Source of the DNA: Flavobacterium sp. N1736 | GTDB lineage: Bacteria > Bacteroidota > Bacteroidia > Flavobacteriales > Flavobacteriaceae | Direction: 5' to 3' | Assembly (NCBI RefSeq): GCF_025947065.1 | Contig: NZ_CP109994.1 | Span: forward strand, 4,278,001-4,342,000 | Length of the DNA stretch: 64,000 nucleotides | Translations under genes and position numbers: made by a program | Part shown: positions 1 to 8,386 of the stretch, piece by piece | Layout: each line of letters starts with the position of its first letter | How positions within the stretch are numbered: the stretch's first letter is position 1 | Notes under the pieces: generated by a model | What the model was told of the DNA's origin: nothing | Databases searched by the model: none | The model's input: only the letters and a program-made list of their open reading frames with translations

Positions 1-962
1 CCGTTTAAATCAGCTAAACCAAATCCAAAACCATTTCCTTTGGCTTTATGTTTTTTAGCATATTCTTGTAAATAGTTCCAGAGCTTATCTGATAGAGTGT
101 ATTTTGGATCAACTTCGGATAAAAGAATGTCTTTTAATGCAAATTTTACGTTACTCATTTCAGGAAATTTAAAATTTTCCTTTCCTTGAAAATATTCGTT
201 ATCAAATCCAACAATTATAATTCTTTCTCTATGTTGCGGAACAAAATGTTTACCATCTAAAACTTTAAAATAAATGGTATAATTTAATTCTCTTAATGTG
301 TTTTGTATAACTTTAAACGTGTTGCCTTTGTCGTGAGATACAAGATTCTTGACATTTTCTAACATAAAAGTTTTAGGTCTTTTATGTTTAAGAATTCGAG
401 CGATATCAAAAAAAAGTGTTCCTTGTGTTTCATCTAAAAAACCATGTTTTCGACCTAATGCATTCTTTTTTGAAACTCCCGCTATTGAAAATGGTTGACA
501 AGGAAAACCAGCTAATAAAATATCATGATCAGGAATTTCAGTTTCATTTATTTGCGTTATGTCCCCAAAAGGCACTTTTCCGAAATTTGCCTCGTAGGTT
601 TTTTTTGAATAGGTATCCCATTCGCTAGTAAAAACACATTTACCACCTAAATTTTGATATGCTAGTCTTATTCCACCAATACCTGCAAATAAATCAATAA
701 ATTTAAACTCAGGATTTTTAGGAGGAGGAAATGGTATATCCCATTTTATTGGCAAGTAATATTGAAAATTAGGTTCTTCAACAATATTTAATTTTTCATG
801 GATGTCGGATAAGTATTCCGTTGCATCATCTTTGAAATATTGAGAAACCCCGTTAGTATGGTTCTGAAAATAATGAGTAAGTTGAGCAAGTCCATTATCT
901 GTTTTTTTATCAACTTCGATATGGAGTTTTTCTTTTATAGCTGAATACTTTTTCTGTGTCAT
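1..962 (-). CDS. DNA (cytosine-5) methyltransferase, Dcm-like, C-terminus cut by window edge
   Basis: About 320 residues are visible before the left edge. All central C5-methyltransferase motifs are present: motif I FIDLFAGIGG (res. 88-97) for S-adenosylmethionine, motif IV GFPCQPFS with catalytic Cys155, motif VI ENV (202-204) and motif VIII QHRER (243-247). It should methylate cytosine C5 in a short duplex site. The ~85-residue N-terminal extension and the KGNGFGFGL segment (308-316) recall E. coli Dcm/EcoRII-type enzymes more than HhaI. The ATG overlaps the stop of the upstream HTH gene (TAATG), so the two are translationally coupled and probably form a restriction-modification unit; any nuclease gene would lie left of the window. 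The target site cannot be read from sequence. Confidence 0.93.
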   Translation of the reverse strand, partial: MTQKKYSAIKEKLHIEVDKKTDNGLAQLTHYFQNHTNGVSQYFKDDATEYLSDIHEKLNIVEEPNFQYYLPIKWDIPFPPPKNPEFKFIDLFAGIGGIRLAYQNLGGKCVFTSEWDTYSKKTYEANFGKVPFGDITQINETEIPDHDILLAGFPCQPFSIAGVSKKNALGRKHGFLDETQGTLFFDIARILKHKRPKTFMLENVKNLVSHDKGNTFKVIQNTLRELNYTIYFKVLDGKHFVPQHRERIIIVGFDNEYFQGKENFKFPEMSNVKFALKDILLSEVDPKYTLSDKLWNYLQEYAKKHKAKGNGFGFGLADLN

Positions 963-1183
963 TATTTCTTAAAATTGTTGTCGTTGAAAAAAGCTCCAAA
1001 ATCAGTTTCAAGAGCAATAATTATTTTTTCTAAAATTTTAACCGTTACATTTTTTTTTCCAGTTTCCACTTTTGTCATATAAGTTCTGTCGACTTCAGCA
1101 AGATTTGCTAATGCTTCTTGAGAAAGACCTTTTACTTTCCTTAATTCGCGAATTCGGTCGCCAATTCTAATATTTATGCTCAT
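962..1183 (-). CDS. XRE-family HTH regulator, probable controller (C) protein of the R-M locus
   Basis: A 73-residue protein made almost only of an HTH_3 domain: RIRELRKVKGLSQEALA with recognition-helix region VDRTYMTKVETG. Size and position directly before a methyltransferase fit C proteins, which time expression of restriction-modification genes. A longer reading from an ATG at 1252 is possible, but a good promoter (1207-1237) lies inside that extension and would give a transcript starting near 1200, so the start at 1183 is preferred. The stop overlaps the methyltransferase ATG by one base. Controller function is inferred from context; a plain autorepressor is the alternative. Confidence 0.8.
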   Translation of the reverse strand: MSINIRIGDRIRELRKVKGLSQEALANLAEVDRTYMTKVETGKKNVTVKILEKIIIALETDFGAFFNDNNFKK

Positions 1184-1206
1184 TGATTTTGTGATATTGA
1201 AGTAAA

Positions 1207-1237
1207 CAAAACTATCCAAATGTTGCTTTTGGTACAA
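1207..1237 (-). promoter_or_regulatory. Promoter of the HTH-methyltransferase operon
   Basis: On the minus strand, TTG (1235-1237), a 20-base spacer and TAGTTTTG (1207-1214) match the Bacteroidota TTG/TAnnTTTG pattern exactly. The predicted transcript starts near 1200, about 17 bases before the chosen ATG. Confidence 0.65.
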
Positions 1238-1267
1238 CGGCATAAGAGGCACATATGGTTTGGATAG
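1212..1267. promoter_or_regulatory. Inverted repeat on the R-M promoter, candidate operator
   Basis: CTATCCAAA (1212-1220) and its exact complement TTTGGATAG (1259-1267) are separated by 38 bases. The proximal arm overlaps the -7 element, and the distal arm lies upstream of the -33 TTG. This is where a C protein would be expected to bind for activation and self-repression. Function is inferred. Confidence 0.45.
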
Positions 1268-1355
1268 AAAATAATTTAAAAGGTTTTCAATAAAAAAAAG
1301 CCAATCATTTCTGATTGGTGTTTATGTTTTTGATAATATTGTGCGTGAGATTCTT

Positions 1356-1424
1356 TCGTTCCTCGGAAAGACAAGATTGGGTTAGTTTAGGGGTGTTTTT
1401 TCGTTTCTCTGAAAGACAAGATTG
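1356..1424. repeat. Imperfect direct repeat, 24-base units
   Basis: TCGTTCCTCGGAAAGACAAG followed by ATTG (1356-1379) recurs as TCGTTTCTCTGAAAGACAAG plus ATTG (1401-1424), with two mismatches in 24 bases and a 45-base period. The TCGTTCCTCG core is shared with the dispersed repeat at 13430 and 14203. Confidence 0.6.
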
Positions 1425-1446
1425 TATGGGAAATGTGATAAGAATT

Positions 1447-3906
1447 TTATTTCTCTTTATCTTTCTTTCCCCATTTAATTTTCATTTTTCCTTCATCATC
1501 CAATGCAATTAAATGCAGGACAATTCCGCGGTCGCGAACGGCGTCGCGTTCGGCTTGGGTGGAAAGTTTGGCGTCGTTTTTAGAGTTTCGGAGTGGGATG
1601 GTGAGGGCGAGATTGGTACCTCTGCCAAAGGAATAAATTCCGTTAATATCTAAGTTTAGAACACTGGAACTTATGATGAGATTGTTAACATCGATTTGCT
1701 CGCCGCGCATGTTGAGGTTTCCGGACAAATCGCTGAAGGTTATATTCTGCACATCGCGAAACGGAAAAGCAAATTTGCCCACTTTTACAATAGGTTCAAA
1801 ATTGAGTAAAGCGCCCTGAGTGACTTTAAAATCGAGTTTTCCGTGCATCGAATTAGTAAGTAATTCGCCTCGGCCATTGATAAAACCCGTAACATTGGCG
1901 TGACTGCTAAGTCTTCCTTTTGTGTTTTTTGGACTAAAAGATGTGATTCCGAAATTGTTGAACGATTTTAAAAAACTCGCAATATCAACACTATTTACCT
2001 GCGCGTTTGATGCAAAACTGTAATTCTTGCCATTTGGCGAAACGGTGGTATTAAAAGTAATACTTCCGCCGGAAGTTTGTAGCGACCCATTTTTAATAAC
2101 AAGCCTTGAATCAATCATTTGTATCGTAGCTTTTGTGTTGGTCGCGGTTAGTTTATTGTAGTTTATTTTGTCGGCTTTGATGTTGATGTCTACAACGCAT
2201 TTTTCGATGGCATTTCGTAGTTGGTCAGACATGGTAGCTTTTTTTACTGTTACTTTCCTTTTTTGAGTATTGGTTAAAACACCTAAAAACTGTTTCAAAT
2301 CGATATTTGGGCAATAAATATCCCAGTTTACGACCATTTTTTCGGGTGCGTCGTAATACAAATTCAGGAAATTGTCTATTCTGCCTTCCAGATAAATGAT
2401 GTTTTTGTTGTGTTTATACGCGATTTTTTTAATCAATAAAGCTTTCTCTGTAAAGTCGAGCTGTACGTTAACTTTTTCGGCGTGAAGATTCTTCGGAATA
2501 AAATGAAACGAAACATCTTTTACGTTGACATTGCCAATAAAACGTGGTTTTGTAATGTACAAATCGACAATATCAAACTGAAATTTTAAGTTTGCCGAAG
2601 CGTGACCATCTGTAAAATGAATCCATTTTTCGGTATTTTCTTCGTTGAGGTTTTCAATATCAAAATCAGAATTTACGATTCCGGTTGCCAATGGTTTTTC
2701 TAAATTATTAATTACAGCTTGCGGAATCGTTAGCGGAATATTTTTGTATTTACCCGAAAATCGGGTTAAAATTACGGCTGAATTTGCATCGTTAAAACCA
2801 TCTTTTGGCTTGAAATTATTGGTAAAAATGCCTTTAAAACTGCAATCGGTAATTAATCCGTCCGGAATACTGACTTCGTTATTTTTTATTTCGGCCTGAA
2901 CGACAATTTTCGGATCGCCTTCGGCATTAAAATCGCCTTTGATGTCGCAATTAACGTCGATTTCTTTTTTTAAATCAAATCGGTTAAGTTTCGAACTAAT
3001 GTTTGCCGATAATAAATTGGATGCATTTTGCCATAAAATAGTCGTACTAATATTGATTCCGAAAAGCGCATTCCCTTTCGCCAGATTAAAAAAAGCGATA
3101 ATATCAAAATCATCCGTTCCTATTTTCAGGTTTTGGGTTACAACATCAATTTTCTCTTTTTCAGCAGAATAAGAAACGGCAAAAGTGCCTTCGAGAATTT
3201 TCTGTTTGGCAAAACTTCCGTGAACGGTATTAAATGCGAGACTTTTAATATTGGTTTTCAGGAAAACGTCCGTTTGCCAGTCGTCTCCGTCAAAATCAAC
3301 TTTCGATTTTAAACTTTCGATATCAAAATCAAATAATTTATGTCCAACGTGATTGTCTAAAATAAAATGAACATTATTCAGATCAACCTGATCAATTGTG
3401 GTTTCGGTTTCTGATTTATCTTCGGGTGATTTTTTCTTTTTCGGTTTAAAAATATTCGCATTCGAATACCCGTTTTCGGCTTTATACACATAAATTTCGG
3501 CGTCGTTTATCAGCATTTTATGAATGTTGATTTCGCTTTGCAATAAACTCCAAACGTTTAAACGCGCTTCAATTTCTTTGGCTTTCAATAAAGTATGTTT
3601 GTGAATATTCCATTGATTGTCTTTGATTTCGACATCTTTTAAAGCGAGAGTAAAATTGGGGAAACCGGTCAAAAACTTATATTGAAAATCACCAATATGA
3701 AATTTCCCGTTTATGTTTTGATTGATTTTTGTGTTGATTTTAGCGATAATTTCGGTTTTATTCCGATTAAAATAAAACGATAATGCGCCAGATGCAATGA
3801 CCACAAAGGCAATGCATCCCAAAATAAAAAAGCCAAATCGTTTGGCATATAATTTAAAATGAGAGGATTGCAAAAAGCTTTTTATGTGGTCTAAAAGTGC
3901 TTTCAT
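1447..3906 (-). CDS. AsmA-family protein
   Basis: About 819 residues from the chosen ATG (MKALLDHIKSF); an ATG 33 bases upstream is also open. One N-terminal membrane helix (FGFFILGCIAFVVIASGALSF) is followed by a long beta-rich region of the AsmA/DUF748 type. The C-terminal AsmA_2-like part reads LSGNLNMRGEQIDVNNL and then SSSVLNLDINGIYSFG. AsmA-like proteins are anchored in the inner membrane, reach across the periplasm and are linked to lipid transport and envelope assembly. The tail is lysine-rich (KIKWGKKDKEK). No partner gene is adjacent. The family is clear, the cargo unknown. Confidence 0.85.
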   Translation of the reverse strand: MKALLDHIKSFLQSSHFKLYAKRFGFFILGCIAFVVIASGALSFYFNRNKTEIIAKINTKINQNINGKFHIGDFQYKFLTGFPNFTLALKDVEIKDNQWNIHKHTLLKAKEIEARLNVWSLLQSEINIHKMLINDAEIYVYKAENGYSNANIFKPKKKKSPEDKSETETTIDQVDLNNVHFILDNHVGHKLFDFDIESLKSKVDFDGDDWQTDVFLKTNIKSLAFNTVHGSFAKQKILEGTFAVSYSAEKEKIDVVTQNLKIGTDDFDIIAFFNLAKGNALFGINISTTILWQNASNLLSANISSKLNRFDLKKEIDVNCDIKGDFNAEGDPKIVVQAEIKNNEVSIPDGLITDCSFKGIFTNNFKPKDGFNDANSAVILTRFSGKYKNIPLTIPQAVINNLEKPLATGIVNSDFDIENLNEENTEKWIHFTDGHASANLKFQFDIVDLYITKPRFIGNVNVKDVSFHFIPKNLHAEKVNVQLDFTEKALLIKKIAYKHNKNIIYLEGRIDNFLNLYYDAPEKMVVNWDIYCPNIDLKQFLGVLTNTQKRKVTVKKATMSDQLRNAIEKCVVDINIKADKINYNKLTATNTKATIQMIDSRLVIKNGSLQTSGGSITFNTTVSPNGKNYSFASNAQVNSVDIASFLKSFNNFGITSFSPKNTKGRLSSHANVTGFINGRGELLTNSMHGKLDFKVTQGALLNFEPIVKVGKFAFPFRDVQNITFSDLSGNLNMRGEQIDVNNLIISSSVLNLDINGIYSFGRGTNLALTIPLRNSKNDAKLSTQAERDAVRDRGIVLHLIALDDEGKMKIKWGKKDKEK

Positions 3907-4153
3907 GGATAACCGTTTCTGGAATATTAAAGGTAACATAAAAAAACGACGTTATTTTTAAAATTATGGCACTCAATATTTTATAAGTTTAAGATTACAA
4001 TTTTAAAACATGGGATTGATATAATAAATGACAATGCATTTATAATGAAAACTAATTTGGGAATGGTGCATGATTGGTTTTTAATTTTTAAATTTGTACT
4101 CTAGTTTGATACTTTAGTTAATCAGACGATAAATTTTAAAAACGATAGATATT

Positions 4154-4471
4154 ATGGCATTAGCAATAACAGATGCTACTTTTGACGAGGTAGTTTTAAA
4201 ATCAGATAAACCAGTAATGGTTGACTTTTGGGCAGCATGGTGCGGTCCTTGTAGAATGGTTGGTCCAATTATTGACCAAATCAGTGAAGAATATGCAGGT
4301 AAAGTGGTGGTTGGTAAAGTAGATGTAGATGCTAACCAGGAATTTGCAGCAAAATATGGTGTGCGTAACATACCTACCGTTTTGGTTTTTCATAACGGTG
4401 AAGTAGTAGGAAAACAAGTAGGAGTTGCTCCGAAACAAACCTACGCTGATAGCTTAGACGCTTTGTTGTAA
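4154..4471 (+). CDS. trxA: Thioredoxin
   Basis: 105 residues, the usual length of bacterial thioredoxin. The WCGPC active site has Cys30 and Cys33, preceded by VDFWAAW; the cis-proline is Pro74 in RNIPTVLVF. It reduces protein disulfides in the cytoplasm, recycled by thioredoxin reductase, which is not in this window. No signal peptide. A -7 type box TAAATTTG lies at 4089-4096 without a well-spaced TTG. A hairpin terminator follows 20 bases after the stop, so it is probably a single-gene transcript. Confidence 0.97.
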   Translation: MALAITDATFDEVVLKSDKPVMVDFWAAWCGPCRMVGPIIDQISEEYAGKVVVGKVDVDANQEFAAKYGVRNIPTVLVFHNGEVVGKQVGVAPKQTYADSLDALL

Positions 4472-4492
4472 TCGTAAGATTATGATTTATAT

Positions 4493-4524
4493 AAAAAAGG
4501 TTTGACGAAAGTCAAGCCTTTTTT
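4493..4524 (+). terminator. Rho-independent terminator of trxA
   Basis: GGTTTGAC and GTCAAGCC form a stem with one G-T pair around a GAAA loop, flanked by an A run and a T run. Confidence 0.85.
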
Positions 4525-4554
4525 ATTGGGATTAACTACTGGATGTTTTTTATA

Positions 4555-4814
4555 AAACACATAGAGACATAGATTTTGCAAACTTAAAAAGGGCATTTCA
4601 TTTGTTTAAACAAACATAGCTGTGTGAAAACAAACGCTTCTCTTTTTATTCTTTCTTAAAAAATTTGCGCCTTTGCGTCTTTGCGCGATTTCTATAGAAA
4701 CGTATATTTTGTAAACATTGAATGCATTTTATCTTTTTAGACACACACCTATGTTTGTTTAAACAAATGAAATGCCTTTTTAAACATTCAGCATAACTAT
4801 GTTTCTATGTGTTT
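4555..4814. repeat. MITE-like element with terminal inverted repeats, copy 1
   Basis: A 260-base non-coding element fills the gap between trxA and the kinase gene. Ends AAACACATAGAGACATAG (4555-4572) and CTATGTTTCTATGTGTTT (4797-4814) are inverted repeats with 17 of 18 matches. Inside them a second inverted repeat of about 40 bases, centred on TTTGTTTAAACAAA, lies near 4587-4626 and 4742-4782. A shorter relative with the same ends is at 46196-46328. No transposase is visible, so it would have been mobilised in trans. The right end touches the stop codon of the kinase gene. Confidence 0.7.
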
Positions 4815-6903
4815 AAACATTCAACTCAAAGAATATAATCTTAAAAGTTGTTCCTGAATCTGGTTTTGAAGTGACTTCGATTTTGCAATTTATGGCTGTT
4901 GCCAAATCCCGAACCAAATGTAATCCCAGACCGGATTTTATTCCGATGACTTCTGAATCGTCGTAAAGTGCTTTAAATTGTTCCTGAGTTCCGCCGTGAC
5001 CGTTATCTGAAATCGAAAGATAGATTTGGTTATTTTCCTGTCGGGCTTTCCAGATTATTTTTGCGTTTGAAGTTTTATCGAGTGCTTTTATGGCATTTCC
5101 GGTTAAGTTTCGGATGATGGTTTTTAGGTAATTTTCATCCGTATTTAAAATAATATTCTCTGGATTTTCGAATGAAATTGCTACTTTTTCTACACTCGAA
5201 AAATGTTTTTGTGTTTCTTCAAACAAATCCGAAACTGCTATTTTTTGAGGATGAGGTTTAAAGTTTTCCATTTGACCTTTACTCCACAATAAAATATCTT
5301 CCATCGACGATAATAAATTCTCTGCTCCCGAAATTACTTTTGTCTGCATTCGTAAAGCCGTTGCTTCGTCAATCAATTCAGGGTTTTCTTTTTGAAGATG
5401 TAAAAAGTGAATCAAATTCGAAATCGGACTTCGCAAATCATGATTTAAAATACTAAAAAATCGGGCTTTTATTTTATTGGCTTCGTCAAGTTCCTGGTTT
5501 AAAAGCTGTAGTTTCTGATTGGTTTTCTTTCTGTTTTGATTTTGCCTGAAAAGTAACAATCCAATAATTCCAACCAAAATAATTCCGGAAATTAAATAGA
5601 AACGCTGCTTTTTTGCATCTGCAATCTGAATGTTTTTGATGGTATTTTGAGCCGAAAGATTTTTTATTTCCTGCCCTTTGGTTTTGTTTTGATAACGGGC
5701 TTCGGCATTGGCAATATTCTGTTTTGCCGATTCCTGCATCATTTCGTCATTATATTTACTGTAGATTTCGTTGTAATAAAGTGCTTCTTTCCAAAGTTCT
5801 AATGCGGCATAACTTTGCGATAGTTTTTTATTTATAATTACATAAGATTCTTTATCGTAATTCAGCGCATTTTTTGATGCCAGTTTAAGCGTTTCGATTG
5901 CTTTTTTGTATTCTTTTTTTTCATATAAAACCCTTCCCATTATGGTATTTGCTTCGAGCAGAATTTCATCATCAGTAGATTTTTCACCCAATAATACCGC
6001 TTTTTTTGCGTAATAATAGGCTTTGTCTATTTGAGATTTATCAACGTAATAATCTGCCATACTTCGGTTTGCAAAACTCAAATTAAGAAATAAAGAATCT
6101 TTTACAGACGGAAGTGTATAGATTAACTTATAATATTTTTGAATGCTGTCTGGTTTTTTTTCGGCTACATAACATTGCATATAATAATTGCAGGAAAAAG
6201 CCCTGATATACGGAGAGGTTTTTATATACGGTTTTGCATCGTTTAAGTATTCAATTGCTTTATCAAATTGCTTCATTTTAATATATGCACTGGCAATCTG
6301 ACTGTAAGAAACGCCAATATTTTCTGTATTTGAAATGCTTTTAGGAAGTAGTTTTTTATATGTTATAGCTTTTAATTGATATCCGATAAAATTTTCATAC
6401 TGAGAATAATCCAGATAATATTCTCCCAGACTTCCGTTGAGTACAGATTGTGTATAAGTGTTTTTTGTAGTATCGAGAACCTTTTTTATATATCGAATTA
6501 AATTTTCTCTTTTAATAGTATCATTCAAAGAATAATAAACATAATTGAGACGCATTAAAACCGTTGTTTCGTTTTTAAGATGTTTAACGCTTTTGGCGTA
6601 TTTTAATGCAAGCTCATAATTAACGACTGCTTTTTGATATTGGTTATTACTAAATTCGTATGCCAGACCTTTGTAAAGATAAAATCTGCTCAAATAAGCG
6701 GGATTGTTTTTAGAAATACTAATTCCTTTCTCGGCAATACTAAAAAGTTTCGCATAATCTTCTAAGTCAATAATTTCATTTGCATATGTAAGCCATGCTT
6801 TTAGTTTTTCATCGGGACTTTGAAAGCGCGCTAAATTAGGCTCTTGCTGTGCGAAAACAGAAATAGCGGTGAAAAACAAAAGTAAAACCAAGGCTTTTCT
6901 CAT
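4813..6903 (-). CDS. TPR-containing sensor histidine kinase
   Basis: 696 residues. Signal peptide MRKALVLLLFFTAISVFA, then tetratricopeptide-like helical repeats over ~25-410 that would face the periplasm, a coiled coil, one membrane helix (FYLISGIILVGIIGLLLF, ~435-452) and a cytoplasmic kinase. HisKA has phosphoacceptor His488 in FFSILNHDLRSPIS; HATPase_c has the N box (RNLTGNAIKA), G1 (ISDNGHGG) and G2 (SGLGLHLV). The TPR region probably senses a protein or peptide. It begins immediately after the stop of the response-regulator gene, so the two are one operon. The stop codon lies in the end of the repeat element at 4555-4814. Confidence 0.92.
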   Translation of the reverse strand: MRKALVLLLFFTAISVFAQQEPNLARFQSPDEKLKAWLTYANEIIDLEDYAKLFSIAEKGISISKNNPAYLSRFYLYKGLAYEFSNNQYQKAVVNYELALKYAKSVKHLKNETTVLMRLNYVYYSLNDTIKRENLIRYIKKVLDTTKNTYTQSVLNGSLGEYYLDYSQYENFIGYQLKAITYKKLLPKSISNTENIGVSYSQIASAYIKMKQFDKAIEYLNDAKPYIKTSPYIRAFSCNYYMQCYVAEKKPDSIQKYYKLIYTLPSVKDSLFLNLSFANRSMADYYVDKSQIDKAYYYAKKAVLLGEKSTDDEILLEANTIMGRVLYEKKEYKKAIETLKLASKNALNYDKESYVIINKKLSQSYAALELWKEALYYNEIYSKYNDEMMQESAKQNIANAEARYQNKTKGQEIKNLSAQNTIKNIQIADAKKQRFYLISGIILVGIIGLLLFRQNQNRKKTNQKLQLLNQELDEANKIKARFFSILNHDLRSPISNLIHFLHLQKENPELIDEATALRMQTKVISGAENLLSSMEDILLWSKGQMENFKPHPQKIAVSDLFEETQKHFSSVEKVAISFENPENIILNTDENYLKTIIRNLTGNAIKALDKTSNAKIIWKARQENNQIYLSISDNGHGGTQEQFKALYDDSEVIGIKSGLGLHLVRDLATAINCKIEVTSKPDSGTTFKIIFFELNV

Positions 6904-7608
6904 CTAGAATAAGTTTAGGTTTTCTTTGTAACTTCTCCCAATAGGAATGGTGGTGTTATTATTCAGAATAATTTCGGTTGAATTTATCTTCTGAATAAAC
7001 TGTTTTTGAACCGCAAAACTTCGATGAATTCTAATAAAAGATTGAAAATGATTTTCTTTCAAAAGATTCCCAATGCTGGATAAAACACAATGTCTTTTTT
7101 TATCGGTAATAATTAAGGTATAATCTTTTAATGCTTCGAGATATAAAATTTCATGAAGCTTAACTTTTGTCTGTTCGTGTCCTTCTTTAATATAAATAGT
7201 ATCGCCGCCAATACTTGCTTCAAAAAGAGAAGCTTTGAGTTTAATTTCCATAAACTCCTCAATACGACTTATGGTTTGTGTAAAACGATCCAGTTTTAAA
7301 GGTTTTACAATAAAATCGAGCGTTTCTATCTGAAAACTTTCTACAGCATGTTCAGGATGTGCGGTTATAAAAATGCAAACCGGAATTTCTAAGGCTTTTT
7401 TTCTAAACTCAATTCCGTTTAAACCCGGCATATCGATATCCAGAAATAAAACATCAATTTTTTCTTTTTCGATAAACGGAAGCGCTTCTTCAGCAGATTC
7501 AAAAACGCCTAAAATATCGAGAACAGGAAATTTTTTGGCAAATGAAACCACGGTTAACCTGTCAATTTCATCATCATCAATAATAATACAGGTGTATTTT
7601 TTATTCAT
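6904..7608 (-). CDS. LytTR-family response regulator
   Basis: 234 residues: receiver domain (1-~120) with acidic pocket IIDDDE, phosphoacceptor Asp57 in VLFLDIDMPG and conserved Lys102 in VKPLK; then a LytTR DNA-binding domain (~135-234) including HEILYLEALKDYTLI and FIRIHRSFAV. It should be phosphorylated by the kinase encoded directly downstream. LytTR regulators usually pair with LytS-type (His_kinase) partners, so pairing with a HisKA kinase is less common. Paired direct repeats in its upstream region (7624-7657) may be its own binding site. Confidence 0.93.
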   Translation of the reverse strand: MNKKYTCIIIDDDEIDRLTVVSFAKKFPVLDILGVFESAEEALPFIEKEKIDVLFLDIDMPGLNGIEFRKKALEIPVCIFITAHPEHAVESFQIETLDFIVKPLKLDRFTQTISRIEEFMEIKLKASLFEASIGGDTIYIKEGHEQTKVKLHEILYLEALKDYTLIITDKKRHCVLSSIGNLLKENHFQSFIRIHRSFAVQKQFIQKINSTEIILNNNTTIPIGRSYKENLNLF

Positions 7609-7623
7609 TTAAGTTGATTTTAC

Positions 7624-7657
7624 GTCGTCTGTCTATTTAAAATGTCGTCTGTCTATT
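7624..7657 (-). promoter_or_regulatory. Direct repeats upstream of the LytTR gene, candidate regulator site
   Basis: GTCGTCTGTCTATT occurs exactly twice (7624-7637, 7644-7657) with a 20-base period, so both copies face the same side of the helix. Tandem sites about two turns apart are the rule for LytTR regulators. On the minus strand an adjacent ACAGTTAAT (7655-7663) resembles the published LytTR half-site. Autoregulation is an inference. Confidence 0.45.
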
Positions 7658-7809
7658 AACTGTTTTTAGGGCGGTTTTAATCACGCAAATTTGTCCTGTA
7701 AATAATTCATCAGTCAAAAATAAACAAATTTTTTCTCTGATGACCTTTACAAAAATAATGTTATTGAACTAAATAAGAACCATTTAATAAAATTTTAAAC
7801 TCAATTATT

Positions 7810-8337
7810 ATGAAAAATTTCAAAACCATTTTAACTCTTTTTTCTATCGCAATTTTTACAGCTTCATGCAGCAGTGATGACGGAGCTGACGGAACAAACG
7901 GAGTTGATGGCAAAACAGGAACGGCAAATGTTATTTATAGTGCATGGTTAACTGCTCCAACGGCTGCTGCAGAAACGGTAGACGGAACTTCGGGAATGTC
8001 TACAACTATTAATGCACCGGAATTATCAGAAGATATTCTTTCAAAAGGAACCATATTAGTTTACGTTTCTTTTGGATCAGGAACTTATACGTTGCCTTAC
8101 ACATCAACAGCAGGCGGATTTGTGAATACTATTACAGCTATTTCTACCGTAAAGAAAATTAAATTATTCAGATTTAGACATGACGCAGGAGGAACTGTAA
8201 ATCTGCCAACATCTCTTAGCTGGCGTTATATTTTGATTCCCGGAGGCGTTGCCGCTGCAACAGCAAAAGCTGCAAAAACAGATTATTCTAAAATGAGCTA
8301 CGAAGAAGTTTGCGCACATTTTAATATTCAGCAATAA
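7810..8337 (+). CDS. Secreted lipoprotein with short collagen-like stretch
   Basis: 175 residues. Lipoprotein signal MKNFKTILTLFSIAIFTASC with the acylated Cys at residue 20, then SSDD and a short Gly-X-Y run (GADGTNGVDGKTG). The remainder is a beta-rich domain I cannot name (KGTILVYVSFGSGTYTLPY, then LSWRYILIPGG). The tail YEEVCAHFNIQQ recurs in flavobacterial small lipoproteins as I recall. Its signal peptide and 5' region are nearly the same as those of the next gene, although the mature proteins are unrelated. Likely surface or periplasmic; function unknown. Confidence 0.75.
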   Translation: MKNFKTILTLFSIAIFTASCSSDDGADGTNGVDGKTGTANVIYSAWLTAPTAAAETVDGTSGMSTTINAPELSEDILSKGTILVYVSFGSGTYTLPYTSTAGGFVNTITAISTVKKIKLFRFRHDAGGTVNLPTSLSWRYILIPGGVAAATAKAAKTDYSKMSYEEVCAHFNIQQ

Positions 8338-8386
8338 GTAAAGAATATACATTAAACCAAATAAGAACCAGTTAAACGATATTATT

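Noticed and set aside
416-628. Plus-strand open frame of 70 codons
   Set aside because: It lies antisense inside the methyltransferase gene, whose motifs are intact in the minus frame; composition is low quality.
1315-1512. Plus-strand open frame with a hydrophobic start
   Set aside because: Its middle is the direct repeat at 1356-1424, and the end overlaps the AsmA gene antisense; no homology pattern.
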